Notes: generated by a model not told the origin, from the letters alone. DNA of 64,000 nt from Punica granatum (GCF_007655135.1 NC_045134.1:27862568-27926567); one strand, 5' to 3'; numbered from the stretch's first letter, positions 20,832-33,110 are shown. A program made the numbers and translations.

Positions 20832-23258
20832 ATGCCGGAGGAAATACAACACACTAGGCCCGAGGAGGATAATCCACCAACTCCGATGCATTCTTAACCG
20901 CCTATATTACAAGCTTTATCGCCCCCAACACCCACAGGCATTCCACCAGGGTATTCGAGCGCTCCTTCAGTGCATCTCTCGCTACCAACAGTTCAGTCAT
21001 CTTCCAACTCCGACGATTCTGCGAGTATCGCGGCACTCGAGGGAATGGTCAATCAACTTGCAGCTAATATGGCCACGAATATGAATGAAATCATGACCAT
21101 GTTCCGAGATCAGAATCGGGCTTCCTCGAGCTTCACTCCGCCTCTGGAGCACAGGACAACTGTAGATCCGAACTCGGTGGTCCCACCGATTTATGTTTCG
21201 GAAAAGGAGGACGTGTCTTTCTCTATAATGACGCACGTGCAGGCAGTCTATCTGATCAATGATCCTCTGCCGCCACCCCCTGTTCCTACGTCTGTTCCAT
21301 TGCCACTAGCAGCCTTTCTATTTGCAGACTCCGCTGTGCATGCACCGCCGCCATTAGCCATGCCGGCTCAACACCCTGTCTACACAGTGCTACATCCAAC
21401 AGTTTCTTCGATGATGAGTGCACTCGCTCCTGCACATATCGCTGAGCCTTTTCCTTTCCAAGCTTCACAACCCTACATGGGCCTTTCTTATCAAACTCCA
21501 CCTCCACTAAATATTCCTCCCCTTGAACTTGGCACGCCTTCTCAGGTAGCCCATGTAGCTCCACTGACAAACTTTCTCCTCGAAGCGGAGACACAACAGG
21601 ACAAAAGACCGAAAAAGATGGAAGAGACGATCAAAGCCCTCCGAGCAGGGAGTTCTCGTTTTGATTACGACGATCACAACTGGATTCTCTTCCCGGGCAT
21701 GCCACTGCCCCCTAAGATCAAAATCCCGGACTTCGAGAGGTATGACGGGACCAAGAATGCGCGACATCATCTCCGTCACTATCAGAGCAAAATGTTGTCA
21801 TACTAGGATTACGAAGAGTTTGTCATTTAGACTTTTCAAGATAGTCTTATGGGATCAGCCTTAGATTGGTTTATGACCTTGAAGGCCAGTGACATCCCTA
21901 CATGGACATATCTCTCTCAAAAGTTCCTTGATCAGTATCGATTCTGCGTGGAGACACCCCCTACTCTCCTCGATCTCAACTTGATGCAAATGAAAGAAGA
22001 TTAGACCTTTGAGGCATATGCAGCCAAGTGGAGGGGAAAAGCAGCGAAACATATTCCCCTGATCACCGAGTAACAACAAGTCCAGCTGTTCCACTCCACG
22101 CTCAGGGGTGCATACTATTCACACCTTTTGGTTCATACTTCCTCATTCTCAGACCTGATCGAAGTAGGAAAGAAGCTTGACATGGGTGTTAAGCTAGGGA
22201 TGATTGATGGCCCATCGAGGAAGAAGGACGGAGAGACATCGAAAAAGCAGACTGTTGGAACCTCCAGGAGAGGCAAGGATACGACCATTGGCACCGTTAA
22301 TTCCGAGCGCCAGACTTCGCAGCCAATTTCGGTGGACTACACCCCTGCACCGCAGACTTCTCAGGCATATGCACACCCTGTGCATTATACGCAGTTCTAT
22401 CCAGCGCAGCAGGCATACTCCCCAACTATCCCCACTGTTATTCAGCCGCCGCCGCCGCAACAGTATGCTCCTGCTCAGGCTCAACAAGGTAGACCCCCCG
22501 ACTTCGAGATCTCCTCAGCCGGCTCAACGTGCTCCAGCCCCGAGAACTCAACAGGGCAATGCTGCTCAATCGCGTCCGCGCAAGCAGTACACCACTCTAC
22601 CGGCTCTTCCCTCCCAAATATTCAGGCAGCTTATCGCAGGCAATAAGATCAAAACAAAGGTGCCCGGTCCTAACTTCGACCCCATAGTGTAGAATCAAAA
22701 CTTGCGCTGTGAATTTCATCAGGGTGCTCCTGATCACACCCAGGATAATTACTGAAGACTTCGGGACAAAATCCAAGAGATGATTGACACAAGACAGATT
22801 TCCTTCAATGAGGTGAAACAGCTGAATGTGCACGTGAACCCTCTCCCTGACAATGGATCAGGTCCAGGACCTTTCATCAATATGATTAGCATAGCTGCTA
22901 TCGGAGAAGAAGAAGACGTTCATGTGACTTCGGTTCCGTTCATCATCCACTGTACTCCAGCAGAAGTGGTAGCTACTTCCGCCCCATTCATCATCGAGGT
23001 TCCTGCAAAGGAACCATATCAGGACCACCAAGTTCCCTGGAATTACGGGGGCGAGGTCGCCAATACGAGGCAGGAAACGAGCGCGATGGGTATAACGGGC
23101 TCAGGTCGCGTTTATCAGGGCCCAAAGCCTGCGGACAAAGGGAAGGCTCCTGCTGCTTCATTCTCAACCATTCTAGAAGCCGCACCACTCCCGAAGCTTT
23201 CATGAAGGTGATCAAAGCAAGTGAGTACAAGGTCGTTGAGCAGATGGACAAGTCACCG
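20832..23258 (+). pseudogene. Tat-like gypsy gag, broken and cut before pol
   Basis: Starts MPEEIQHTRPEE at 20832, with a stop at 20895. The long open part at 20970-21806 has a Pro-rich N-terminal region, then PPKIKIPDFERYDGT and ARHHLRHYQSKM, the entry to the retrotransposon gag domain. After stops it goes on with SALDWFMTLKASDIPTW and LSQKFLDQYRF, then a Gln/Pro-rich tail (22280-22600). Around 22690-22880 comes FHQGAPDHTQDNY and IQEMIDTRQISF with VNPLPDN, typical of the gag-protease linker in Tat elements. The last recognisable piece, FMKVIKASEYKVVEQMDKSP (about 23200-23257), is the approach to pol. Protease, RT, RNase H and integrase are absent. Confidence 0.8.
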
Positions 23259-24095
23259 GAATGGTAGGCTTAATATTTCCACGGAAGGATAAGGCAAGTT
23301 GAATAGAAGAAGAAGACAATGGGAGGGGTGGCAATGGCATGGATGAGGTGGCCGTGAGTGTGGTCGTGGGCCCCATGGGTCACAAGGGAAGTTCGGGCCA
23401 AAGTTCGGGTCTTGATTGATCGCGTATTCGATGTTCGTGGATCAAACGAACGTCGAATTGTCATTGCGTGTGCGAAAATGATTTAATCGAGCCCAAAATC
23501 CTCCATTTTGCCCAAAGGAAGATTTGTGTGATTTTTGGCTCGGAAGCCGGTTTTGCTCATTTTAAGCATTCAGAGCAAAGTTAGCCATTTCGGAATGCGC
23601 ATCTCTTGTCTGTATTCCGAATCGGTCGTTTTTACATGCATTTTCAATCAGACTGAGTTATTGACCAATAAGCCGGTATTGTCAATGTGAAACCGGAGAC
23701 GTCCTAAGAGTCCGAAGGCAAATTTCTCAGAATGCTTTCTGAGTTGCTTGGGCGAGCCGGAGATCACTGTAATCTCTGTTCGTTTAGAATTAGGCTCGAA
23801 GGATTGAAAAATTGCATCTGAAACCCTAAAACGGTGTTCTGATGGTCTAGATGGATTGTGAGATTTCGTCTGAGGATTTCACGTTGAGCGTTGAGATGAG
23901 TATCACTGGGTTTGCCAACCATCCGGCGTCAAGTTTCCATGAAAAGGACCTCTGTTTATGAATTTCCATTGAAAACGGACTTTTCTACTCTTTGGAGGTC
24001 ACTTGGAAAACTGAAAGAGATATTGTTGTCTGATTTGCCCAACTGCATATGTCCCCTGCAGTTTTCTAGGCAATGCATGACTAACTTGGTTTGCT
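23258..24095 (-). repeat. Tat-like LTR fragment f, minus orientation
   Basis: Matches 13968-14336 (aaggataaggcaagttgaat, ggcaatggcatggatgagg) and then 9060-9590. It begins inside the pol approach at a shared ggaatggtaggctt and has the opposite orientation to the gag before it. So this is not the element's own 3' LTR. It ends against hAT-like sequence near 24095. Confidence 0.75.
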
Positions 24096-24360
24096 CAATC
24101 ATTTCAACCTTAACATTCTCGAGCACCGATAAACATGGCTCCACATCCTTTTTTGTGCATGTCAACAGATGCTTGAGACGAAAAATTCCATCGGTCAAGA
24201 TATTACTACTATAATTGAATTTCACTTTCTTCCCGTTGCCATCGACATCACACTCATGATGCCATCCAACATCAGTCCTACTTCTAGTAGCATTTATCCT
24301 TACTTCTTTAGTTGTAAAAGCAAAAACTGACCTTTTATTGGTGGAAGCTAAAGCTGACAT
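24095..24360 (-). pseudogene. hAT transposase N-terminal fragment with degenerate BED finger
   Basis: From the minus-strand ATG at 24360 it reads MSALASTNKRSVFAF, then TDVGWHHECDVDGNGKKVKF, NYSSNILTDGIFRLKH and LLTCTKKDVEPC. This is the layout of the BED zinc finger at the start of plant hAT transposases. The family's CxxC is replaced by FNYSS and the usual second His is lost, so zinc binding is unlikely. After LENVKVEMIEQ the frame runs into unrelated LTR DNA at about 24095. No catalytic part remains nearby. It may be the front end of the type of protein whose C-terminal piece lies at 41215-41622, but the two are far apart. Confidence 0.7.
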
Positions 24361-25369
24361 TTGTTCTCTTCTCTTCTTTGTATGAAAAAACAATCAATCA
24401 TTAATTAGTTATCAAATTAGAGGAACCATATAACCCACTCAAATATTGTACCAAGTCCTTGAGAAAATTGCAAATCTAGAAGTTACATCAAGAATAGAGA
24501 GAAGAGCCAATCCATCACTTAATGCATATATGTAATATATATATATACACGTATATATATATACATGAAAAGGGATCAATAAGTTGCTGCATAGGTCAAC
24601 CAAATTCGTAATTCCATTAGTATGAACTAGAAATCAACAATAAGCCCAAGTTCATTTCAGATTCGTAATAAGCAATTAGTGACTCAAAAGCTATAAACCA
24701 TCCAAATGAAGTCAGAAATCTCAAATCAGTATAAAGAGGGCCAGGTAAGGCTTTTCTTCGAAGCCTAATTCAAATGTTGAAACTGTAAAGTAGGAGAAAA
24801 TGGGGAGCAATTGGGGAGGGGTTGTTCACCCTTATTGAGGCTTGACACCAGTTAAGACGAGCAACAGTGGATGCCTGCAAAATTGAAAGCCCTAAAATGG
24901 AGAATTCTCACTTCTATTACTTCGGATTGGCAGAGATTGAACGTGGGTAGGGCAGCGGGCGCAAAATTGGTAACGTATCATGATCATGATCGGAGCCGAT
25001 GTGGAATCACTCGCCTTTGATGTCAAGCTCTCAATTGTCGAGTGTCAAGTGTGGAGTCGAGAGTGAAAGGAGAAGCAGAGTCGAGTGTAAAAGGAGGAAG
25101 AGAATGAAGATAGAGGTATGTGGCTGTGTGCTCCAAATTACAGAATTTGGCCTTTTAATTTTTTTTTAAAAAAGCCCCAAATTGCATAATTTGTCTGAAA
25201 CGTTAAACTCGCATACAAACAAACAATTCCAACGATTGAATGGAGTTAAATCGCATTCCAGGCCGTTTCTAAGCAAACATTCGATTTATCAACTGATAGC
25301 TCGGCAGCCCATGTGGAGGTGTAAAATCGTCCAATTCCACGATGTAGAATCGCGATTTTAACAACATTA
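24361..25369 (-). other. No gene seen; probable hAT flank and AT-rich repeats
   Basis: About 1 kb with no coding sequence. 24530-24570 is AT microsatellite-like. The rest may be the 5' flank of the hAT fragment. 25130-25300 contains short inverted phrases around ccaaattacagaatttgg, but no element ends could be set. Confidence 0.4.
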
Positions 25370-26371
25370 GATAGGATGTAAGTGAATGAATTTGATATGA
25401 GATTGAACGCATTTTATAGAGAGGAAGTGATAGAAAGGCTAGTTTCCAACGGGTAGTTTTTTTAGATTTAGATTAATTAGTAATTTTCAATAAGACATGC
25501 TATTAGTGAAATATAAATTTTATTAAATGGATGATATTACAATAGTACACCATTCGATTAATTTAGAAATTATAAATACGGTTGAAATGAAAATTACAAC
25601 TACATAAAGGGGAACACATTTCCTATAATATCTGCTATCAATTGTTCATGAATGACACATGCTTCCAGTGGCATGAAAGACTTGTTTATAGAAATGAAAT
25701 GCGACAACAGTTTCAAATCCACCAATTGGGTATGCGGCGCACGCCTTTTCTTTACCGTAATTTCCTCCTTCTTTAGCTCGGCTTCCAGTTATCTCATCTT
25801 GAACTCCTCTACCTTAAGCTTTCTCGTGTGGTCATACCTAGACATTCTCGAATCACTTCGGGCTGAGATAACTTCGACCGCCTTATCGGAGAAAGAACCT
25901 TCTTACCTTTTGTCTTTGTCTTTGTTGTGTCTCTACATTCTGGACAAGGGAAAGGGCCCACATTCACATCAGGGTTGGATGATGTTGTGTAACCCTGGAA
26001 GCATTTGTCTTAGTTCTCTTTGAACTATTAGTTGGATCCTAAACTGGTCTCCATTCGGCTCCTTCCGTAGTATCTTCCAATGCAACAACACACTGAAATT
26101 TAATTTCGTTTTGTGCTAATCTTTATAGTTGGTGCGCCACCTCCATGACATGGTCTTCATTCGCTCCACAGCAATCTTGTAGCATCCTTGGAAGCTCCCA
26201 CAAAATCGGTTGTTCTTATACCACCGTTGCTTCAATGTGCTATATGTTTTCTTTAAGAAGATGGCGTTGTTGTGTTGGCAGCAATGTTCGTTGATTTTGT
26301 CACAGAATTGTCCGGCGGTTTGATCATCATCGACCACGGAATCTTTCCCATCTGATAACCAATGACTTATA
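25370..26371 (-). pseudogene. Harbinger family-2 copy B, C-terminal part of the Myb/trihelix-like gene
   Basis: The minus strand from 26366 reads VVDDDQTAGQFCDKINEHC, FLKKTYSTLKQRWYKNNRFC and GSFQGCYKIAVER. This is the trihelix (Myb/SANT-like) block of plant Harbinger ORF1 proteins, kin to the copy at 33324-34470. Frameshifted sequence then follows the same order as copy A: RRELRQM-type, a GTTKTKTK-like tail and the ATG-distal spacer. 25370-25660 is a clear inverted match to 34420-34710. Homology stops near 25370, before any transposase gene. The other half of the gene lies at 32185-32604, on the far side of the copia insertion. Confidence 0.7.
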
Positions 26372-27000
26372 TGTAATAAAAACTTAATTAGCCTTAATAA
26401 GTCACAAAATTGAACGATAATTCAAATAGCTATTCGGACAAATAGAATACTATCAAATTAACTTAATTTCATTAGTATAGGAACTTGGAAATTCAAACCG
26501 AAACAAAGGCGAAACCGAAAGATACGAGAGAGAGCCGAGTCCTGTGTTAGACACAAACCCCTTGAAACAGAATTGTCCCCTCCTGGGTGCTTGAGGTTAC
26601 GTGGACAATCGTTTCCCAGGATAAAACGGCAACAAGCGAAGCAGCAGCACAAACAGCAACGCTTCAGCGAACTCGAAGAGAAGCGTGAACACTTTTGAGG
26701 TCGAATTCTCTTCTTGTTTTTCAATCGGCTACAGGAAGCAATGGAAGGCAGGAGGCTTTTTCTCTTGTTCTATTTCCTTTTTGCCGTGTGCCCCTTTTAT
26801 AGACTATGGGTTCCATCCGTTATATGACTCTTCCTATTCTCCATTTATGGGGAATAATTAACATATATTCAATATATATGTTAATGACATTTGATTATTC
26901 ATGAATGCAATCCATTCATTTCTTGTAACCGCCAAGAAAATCAAGAGTCATTAGCTCGTGAGCAATTTCCTCATTCACCCATTAGCCATAATTTCCAACA
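26372..27000 (-). repeat. 3' LTR of the copia element
   Basis: On the minus strand it begins TGTTGGAAATTATGG and ends TTTTTATTACA. It is next to the polypurine tract. It contains an AT-rich ATATATATTGAATATATG-like stretch at about 26860-26882 that may include promoter or terminator signals. Confidence 0.95.
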
Positions 27001-27009
27001 ATCCCCCAC
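27001..27009 (-). other. Polypurine tract of the copia element
   Basis: Plus-strand atcccccac reads gtgggggat on the coding strand, immediately before the 3' LTR. This is the expected primer for plus-strand DNA synthesis. Confidence 0.75.
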
Positions 27010-27512
27010 ATGAATGGAAATTGTTTTGTTTCGACTCGTAGATAGTGTTCACCAGTTGAACCTGTATAGGATAGGTAGGTGTCACCACCTTTGAACCTTC
27101 CCTTGTGAAAATGCATGTACTTTACTAGCAGTCCAATAGACACGATGTCCTTGAATTGTTCCACTGTTTTGTGTAAAGATATTACACACCTCACACAAGA
27201 TTCAACTGACTTCCTTCAGTTCTCATAGTTGTGTCCTTTTTTGCCATGGAACACCGTTCTGGTTCTGCGAGAGTTTCTGAAGAATTAAGTCCATAAAAAT
27301 TCTCCTCTAAAGCGGCCCCACTTTTCTCTCACATAGGTGATTTCACATATCATTAAAGCAATTTAGATTGCTAGCCTTATCCGTTTATCACTGTTTCATC
27401 AAGGAATGGTCCAGGGATTTTCTCCCTCACAGTGATTTAATTCGGTTCTATAACTTGGTTGTCCCATTGAACCTAGATCTTGGGATCTCCAGTCAGCTAG
27501 GTTGGGTGTCCG

Positions 27513-27687
27513 CTATAAAACCTTTCCTCTAATGGACTTTAGACCCATTCCCTTTGACAACTTCTCAAACTGTTCTTTACTTAACCCTTTGGTTAGCGGA
27601 TCCGCTATATTATCCTTTGACCGCACGTAGTCAATAGAGATAATTCCAGTTGAGATCAGTTGTCTAATGGTGTTGTGTCTACGACGT

Positions 27688-27719
<32 letters not shown>

Positions 27720-30700
27720 TTGTGCCCTTCCAATTGCCGTTTGACTGTCACAGTGGATACAAATTGGTGGCACTGGTTTTTCCCATTGAGGAATGTCCTC
27801 TAGAAAATGGCGTAGCCATTCAGCTTCTTCTCCACATTTATCCAGAGCAATAAACTCAGATTCCATTGTGGACCTAGCGATAACAGTTTGTTTCGAGGAC
27901 TTCCATGAAACTGCTGCACCTGCTAGTGTGAACACATATCCACTAGTGGATTTTGAATCCGTTATATCAGATATCCAATTCGCATCACTGTATCCCTCTA
28001 GGACAGCTGGATATCTGGTATAGTGCAGCCCGTAATCTCGAGTGTATCTAAGGTATTTGAGAACCCTGACAATTGCCTTCCAATGGTCTCCACTCGGATT
28101 ACTCGTATATCTACTGAGTCTACTAACCGAGTATGCAATATCAGGCCTAGTACAACTCATCAGATACATCAGACTTCCAATGACCCGCGAGTATTCTAAC
28201 TGAGAAATACTCTCTTTTCTATTCTTTGATAGATGAAGATTATTGTCTATTGGAGTCTTTGAAATTCCAGAATCATTTTTGGTAAATTTTTCCAGAATTT
28301 TATCTATGTAGTGTGACTGACTCAAAATTAGTCCATCTGATGTTCTCATGATTTTAATTCCTAAAATCACATCAGCGAGTCCCATATCTTTCATATCAAA
28401 TCTTGAATTCAACATATTCTTCGTAGATTTGATCATTCTGTCATCACTACCAACAATGAGTATGTCATCCACGTAGAGACATAAAATGACGTAACCATTT
28501 TCTGTTTCTTTAATGTATACACATTTATCACACTCATTGATCTTAAATCCTTTGGAAATCATTGCATTATCGAATTTTTCGTGCCACTGTTTTGGCGCTT
28601 GTTTGAACCCATACAATGATTTGACCAATTTACAGATTTTCCTTTCTTTTCCTGGAGCCACGAACCCCTCGGGTTGTTCCATATAGATTTCTTCATCTAA
28701 ATCTCCATTTAGGAAAGCTGTTTTCACATCCATTTGATGAACTTCCAAATTACGCAATGCCGCAACTGCAAGTATCATCCTAATGGAATTTATTCTTGTC
28801 ACAAGAGAATAAGTATCAAAATAGTCCAAGCCTTCCTTTTGCTTGTATCCCTTAATTACAAGCCTGGCCTTGTACTTATCAATGGATCCATCTGCTTTCA
28901 TTTTCCTTTTAAAGATCCATTTGGATCCTAAGGGTTTACAACTAGTGGGGAGATCCACTAATTCCCAAGTGTGATTTCGCAGAATCGAATCAATTTCACT
29001 TTTGATTGCCTCCTTCCAAAGAGGTCCCTCAGAGGAATTCACTGCTTCAGCATAGCTTTGTGGTTCATTTTCTAACAAATATGTCAGAAAATCATTCCCG
29101 AATGTTTTTTCAATTCTAGCTCTTTTGCTGCGTCTAGGTTCAATCTCTTCATCCGAACCCTGCCTTTCATGATCTACGTCATGAAGTCCATCATTCATAG
29201 TGCACGAGGTTCGTTTCGATGAACTCGATGCCTCATTCAATTTACATGGAAATACATCTTCAAAGAACGATGCATTCCTTGATTCCATTATCGTGTTCTT
29301 GTGTATATCGGGAATCTTAGATTCATGCACAAGAAATCGATAAGCACTACTGTTATGTGCATAGCCAATAAAGATGCAGTCCACCGTCTTAGGACCGATC
29401 TTTACTTTCTTTGGTGCCGGAACGACTACTTTTGCCAAACACCCCCACACTCGCAAGTGATCGTAGGATGATCTCCTACCTCTAAATAATTCATAAGGTG
29501 TCTTTTCCCCTTTCTTTCGAGGCACCTTATTTAATAGGTAATTGCTTGACAATATCGCTTCACCCCACATATTTTGAGGTAATCCTGAACTTAATATCAT
29601 CGCATTCATCATGTCTTTCAATGTGCGATTTTTGCGTTCAGCAACACCATTCGATTGAGGTGAATAGGGTGCAGTCACTTCGTGTATAATTTCGTGTTGT
29701 GCACAGAATTCCCCAAAAGGCGTTACGTATTCACCTCCTCTGTCACTCCTCAATCTCTTGATTTTCTTGTTGAGTTGATTCTCAACTTCATTTTTGTAGA
29801 GAACAAATTTCTCTATGGCCTCATCTTTGCTTTTTAACAAATATACATAACAGTATTTTGTACTATCATCGATAAAGGTAATAAAATAATTATTACCACC
29901 TCTTGTTGTTGCGAACTTTAAATCGCATACATCACTATGAATTAGATCTAGTGGCTCGGTGTTCCTTTCAATCGTTTGAAAGGGTGATCTTGTCAATTTT
30001 GCCTCAACACAAATTTCACATTTGTGCCGTGAATCAATTTGGAATGTAGGTATGTGATTCAAGTTAATTAATCTACGCAAAGTATTATAATTAACATGAC
30101 CTAGTCTTCCATGCCACAAATCAGGAGACTCAATCAAATACGCAGAAGAACCAGAATTCTTATTGATTATGGTCATTACATTGAGCTTAAAAAGCCCGTC
30201 ACATACATATCCCTTTCCTACGTACATTCCAGACTTGGACAGAATAACTTTGTCCGACTCAAAAACCATCCTGAACCCATGTTTGTTCAGCAATGACCCG
30301 GAGACTAAATTCTTCCGAATCTCAGGTACGTACAATACATTGTTCAGAGTCAACTCCTTTCCTGAAGTCATCTTTAAGACCACCTTTCCTTGACCTTCAA
30401 CAGCAGAATGGGCAGAGTTTCCCATATAGATCATTTCCCCAGTGACCGGTTCGAGCATAGAGAACAGGTCTCTGTTTGAGCACACATGTCTGGTGGCACC
30501 GGTATCAAGCCACCATTCCTTTGGGTTGGACCCAATGAGGTTCACCTCTGAAACCACAGCAGATAGGTTGATGTCTGCCACATCTCGAGCCATTTCATTG
30601 ACCACGTTTGCTTCATGATCCTTTTTCCTTTTTGGGAGCCTGCAGTCAGCAGATCTGTGACCTTTCTTGTCACAGTTGAAGCATTTCCCCTGAAACTTGG

Positions 30701-31514
30701 GCTTGAAGACTCCTCCATTCGTACCCAGCTTCTTCTTGCCTTTTTTGTTCTTAGAGCTTTGCCCTTGCTCCATGACATTTACCTTAGCAGCAGGGAGGAT
30801 GAGATCCTTTCCGGAGTTTTTATTGTCTTCTTCAATTCGAAGCTTGACAACAAGATCTTCCATTGTCATCTCCTTTCGCTTATGCTTCAGATAATTCTTG
30901 AAATCCTTCCAACCAGAAGGCAGTTTCTCAATGACAACAGCCACTTGGAAGGATTCACTTAGAGCCATTCCCTCAGCCTGAATCTCATGTAAGAGCACTT
31001 GCAATTCCTGCACTTGACTCATTACAGTCCTTGAATCCACCATTTTAAAATCGAGGAATCGTCCGACGAGAAATTTCTTCGCACCGGCATCCTCTGATTT
31101 ATATTTACGGTCCAAGGATTCCCATAGTTCCTTTGCCGTCTTAAACCCCTGATAGACACTATACAGGGAATCATGAAGACTATTCATGATATAATTCCGG
31201 CAGAGATAGTCGGAGTGCTTCCAAGCGTCAACCGCACTGAGAGCCTGCACATCTGACTCCCCCACAGATAGGGTTGGAGCATTTTCAGTCAAAAATCTTG
31301 CAAGGTTCAAAGTTGTGAGGTAGAATAGCATCTTTTGCTGCCACCTCTTGAAGTTCAACCCATTGAACTTCTCGGGCTTCTCGACATGGTTCACAGGGAC
31401 CATCGAGGGAGCAACCACGTTTTGGCTAACCAAATGGTTAGGCAAGATAGGAGCAGGGCCGGAGCCAGTAGTCTGGCTTCCGTTGGTCGTATCTCCATCG
31501 TTCCCCGACGCCAT
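27513..31514 (-). CDS. Copia gag-pol polyprotein, 1333 aa, intact
   Basis: Makes the capsid, protease, integrase and reverse transcriptase of the element. In order: gag with the [10 protein letters not shown] and WESLDRKY blocks (1-250); CCHC knuckle C278-C281-H286-C291; aspartic protease WLDTGA with D337; GAG-pre-integrase with H468/H473 and C499/C502; integrase core D528, D591, E626 with the 35-residue D-to-E spacing; reverse transcriptase from about 848 with KYKARLV and catalytic YVDD 1014-1017; RNase H from about 1150 ([18 protein letters not shown]) to the C-terminal [13 protein letters not shown]. Integrase precedes RT, the copia order. No stop or frameshift over 1333 codons. ATG 31514 lies only 36 bp inside the 5' LTR. 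Possibly still mobile. Confidence 0.97.
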
Positions 31515-31549
31515 TCGAATCGTTCAAATAAAAAATTCTGTTTCAAGAT
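31515..31549 (-). other. 35-bp leader of the copia element, no clear primer site
   Basis: Between the 5' LTR and the gag ATG the coding strand reads atcttgaaacagaattttt and then an AT-rich run. No TGG-initiated tRNA-complementary site, such as the usual TGGTATCAGAGC, is visible at the LTR border. Confidence 0.7.
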
Positions 31550-32179
31550 TGTAATAAAAACTTAATTAGCCTTAATAAGTCACAAAATTGAACGATAATT
31601 CAAATAGCTATTCGGACAAATAGAATACTATCAAATTAACTTAATTTCATTAGTATAGGAACTTGGAAATTCAAACCGAAACAAAGGCGAAACCGAAAGA
31701 TACGAGAGAGAGCCGAGTCCTGTGTTAGACACAAACCCCTTGAAACAGAATTGTCCCCTCCTGGGTGCTTGAGGTTACGTGGACAATCGTTTCCCAGGAT
31801 AAAACGGCAACAAGCGAAGCAAGCAGCACAAACAGCAACGCTTCAGCGAACTCGAAGAGAAGCGTGAACACTTTTGAGGTCGAATTCTCTTCTTGTTTTT
31901 CAATCGGCTACAGGAAGCAATGGAAGGCAGGAGGCTTTTTCTCTTGTTCTATTTCCTTTTTGCCGTGTGCCCCTTTTATAGACTATGGGTTCCATCCGTT
32001 ATATGACTCTTCCTATTCTCCATTTATGGGGAATAATTAACATATATTCAATATATATGTTAATGACATTTGATTATTCATGAATGCAATCCATTCATTT
32101 CTTGTAACCGCCAAGAAAATCAAGAGTCATTAGCTCGTGAGCAATTTCCTCATTCACCCATTAGCCATAATTTCCAACA
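31550..32179 (-). repeat. 5' LTR of the copia element
   Basis: Nearly identical to 26372-27000, with one extra A. It drives transcription on the minus strand towards the gag-pol start at 31514. Confidence 0.95.
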
Positions 32180-32604
32180 TTATAAACAGCTCATCCTGTT
32201 CCCATTTATTCGAAGCGCGACCAACCATGTCTTCAGCTCAACATCGTTATCGTGGACGTCGACACCCTCTAGGCAACCGATTGGCAATTGAGTGAATGGT
32301 GAACCCTCCCGTGTCAAACGTGGGGATTAATCGAACCCAACAACCCTTCCTGAAGTGAACCCCATGGCACCCATAAATTGGGAGGGTGAACTCGCATGTC
32401 ATTATACGAAGAAGGATGTGGATGATGATAATTTGGAAGGGGAAAATTCGGATTTGGATGGGGATGATTCAGACTTGGAGGGGGATAATTCGGATTTGAA
32501 TGAGAATTGAGAATTTGAGAATTTGAATTTTTGGAGAAGTTTGAATTGGGCAAGTAAACCCCGTGTGCAATCGGATTTTGTGGAAATGAATTTGGATCCG
32601 ACAT
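32180..32604 (-). pseudogene. Harbinger family-2 copy B, N-terminal part of the Myb/trihelix-like gene
   Basis: The minus strand from ATG 32604 reads MSDPNSFPQNPIAHGVYLPN, then an Asn/Pro-rich low-complexity stretch (YPPPSLNHPHPNPNFPLPNY) and ends NPHV at a stop. Copy A has the same layout (MVDPNQFPQKS...). In a shifted frame 32190-32320 continues GSPFTQLPIGCLEGVDVHDN, matching GSPFTQLPTGGLEVIDIHDD of copy A. The copia element then interrupts it before the trihelix domain. Confidence 0.75.
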
Positions 32605-32814
32605 TTTTTTCCTTGTAATAGAAGAAGAAGGTGGTATACAGAAACTTGGGTTGAAATTGAAATCGAGTTTATGCAGGAATTTATAGGAATTTTTTAAGAA
32701 AAAAATTATAAGAAATTTTTTAAAAAATTGTTGAATTTGACCATTGGTCACCAATGGCCAAATTTGTAGCAGTTGATTTAAAAAATAAAAAAATAAAAAA
32801 TTAGTTGTTGCTTG

Positions 32815-33110
32815 GGGCTAGGGCTGCCACGCGACATCTAATGATTGGCACCAAGGGCATCTCTGTGCAGAGGCGGGACGTCCCTCGCGTCAAAAACGTG
32901 AGCATCATCTTCCCCTCGCTCGTGCATCATTCTTTCCAATGTCTATAATGGGGTCGGTTGCCCTGCCTTTCCATGCCAACTGGCATTGGAGAGAGCACAT
33001 CAGAAATGCATGCGGCTGGTGAAGATGCCGCGCGCATCTACTATGCGAGGCGCGTCTCTCCTCACGCCTTTGCATAGAGTTGCCCTTGGTGCCAATTTCC
33101 CGTTTTTTTA
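32815..33110. repeat. Palindromic centre between two divergent Harbinger copies
   Basis: attggcaccaagggcatctc near 32844 faces gagttgcccttggtgccaat near 33072. Further out, an aattagttgttgcttgggg phrase faces a caaccaatttcccc-type phrase. The region is GC-richer than its surroundings. It is probably the joined 5' ends of two copies, or a small palindromic element shared by both. No gene; the short ORF 32905-33114 is not supported. Confidence 0.5.

Larger units (their letters stand above)
26372..32179 (-). mobile_element. Intact, young Ty1/copia LTR retrotransposon
   Basis: A 5808-bp element with LTRs 26372-27000 (629 bp) and 31550-32179 (630 bp), each starting TG and ending CA, flanked by the 5-bp direct repeat TTATA (26367-26371 and 32180-32184). 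By eye the LTRs differ only by one extra A (gcagcagcac against gcaagcagcac), so insertion was recent. It carries one uninterrupted gag-pol. A purine-rich tract, gtgggggat on the minus strand, borders the 3' LTR at 27001-27009. It sits inside a Harbinger family-2 ORF1. Confidence 0.97.

Noticed and set aside
30542..30962. Frames on both strands around the gag zinc knuckle
   Set aside because: Shadows of the intact copia gag-pol frame.
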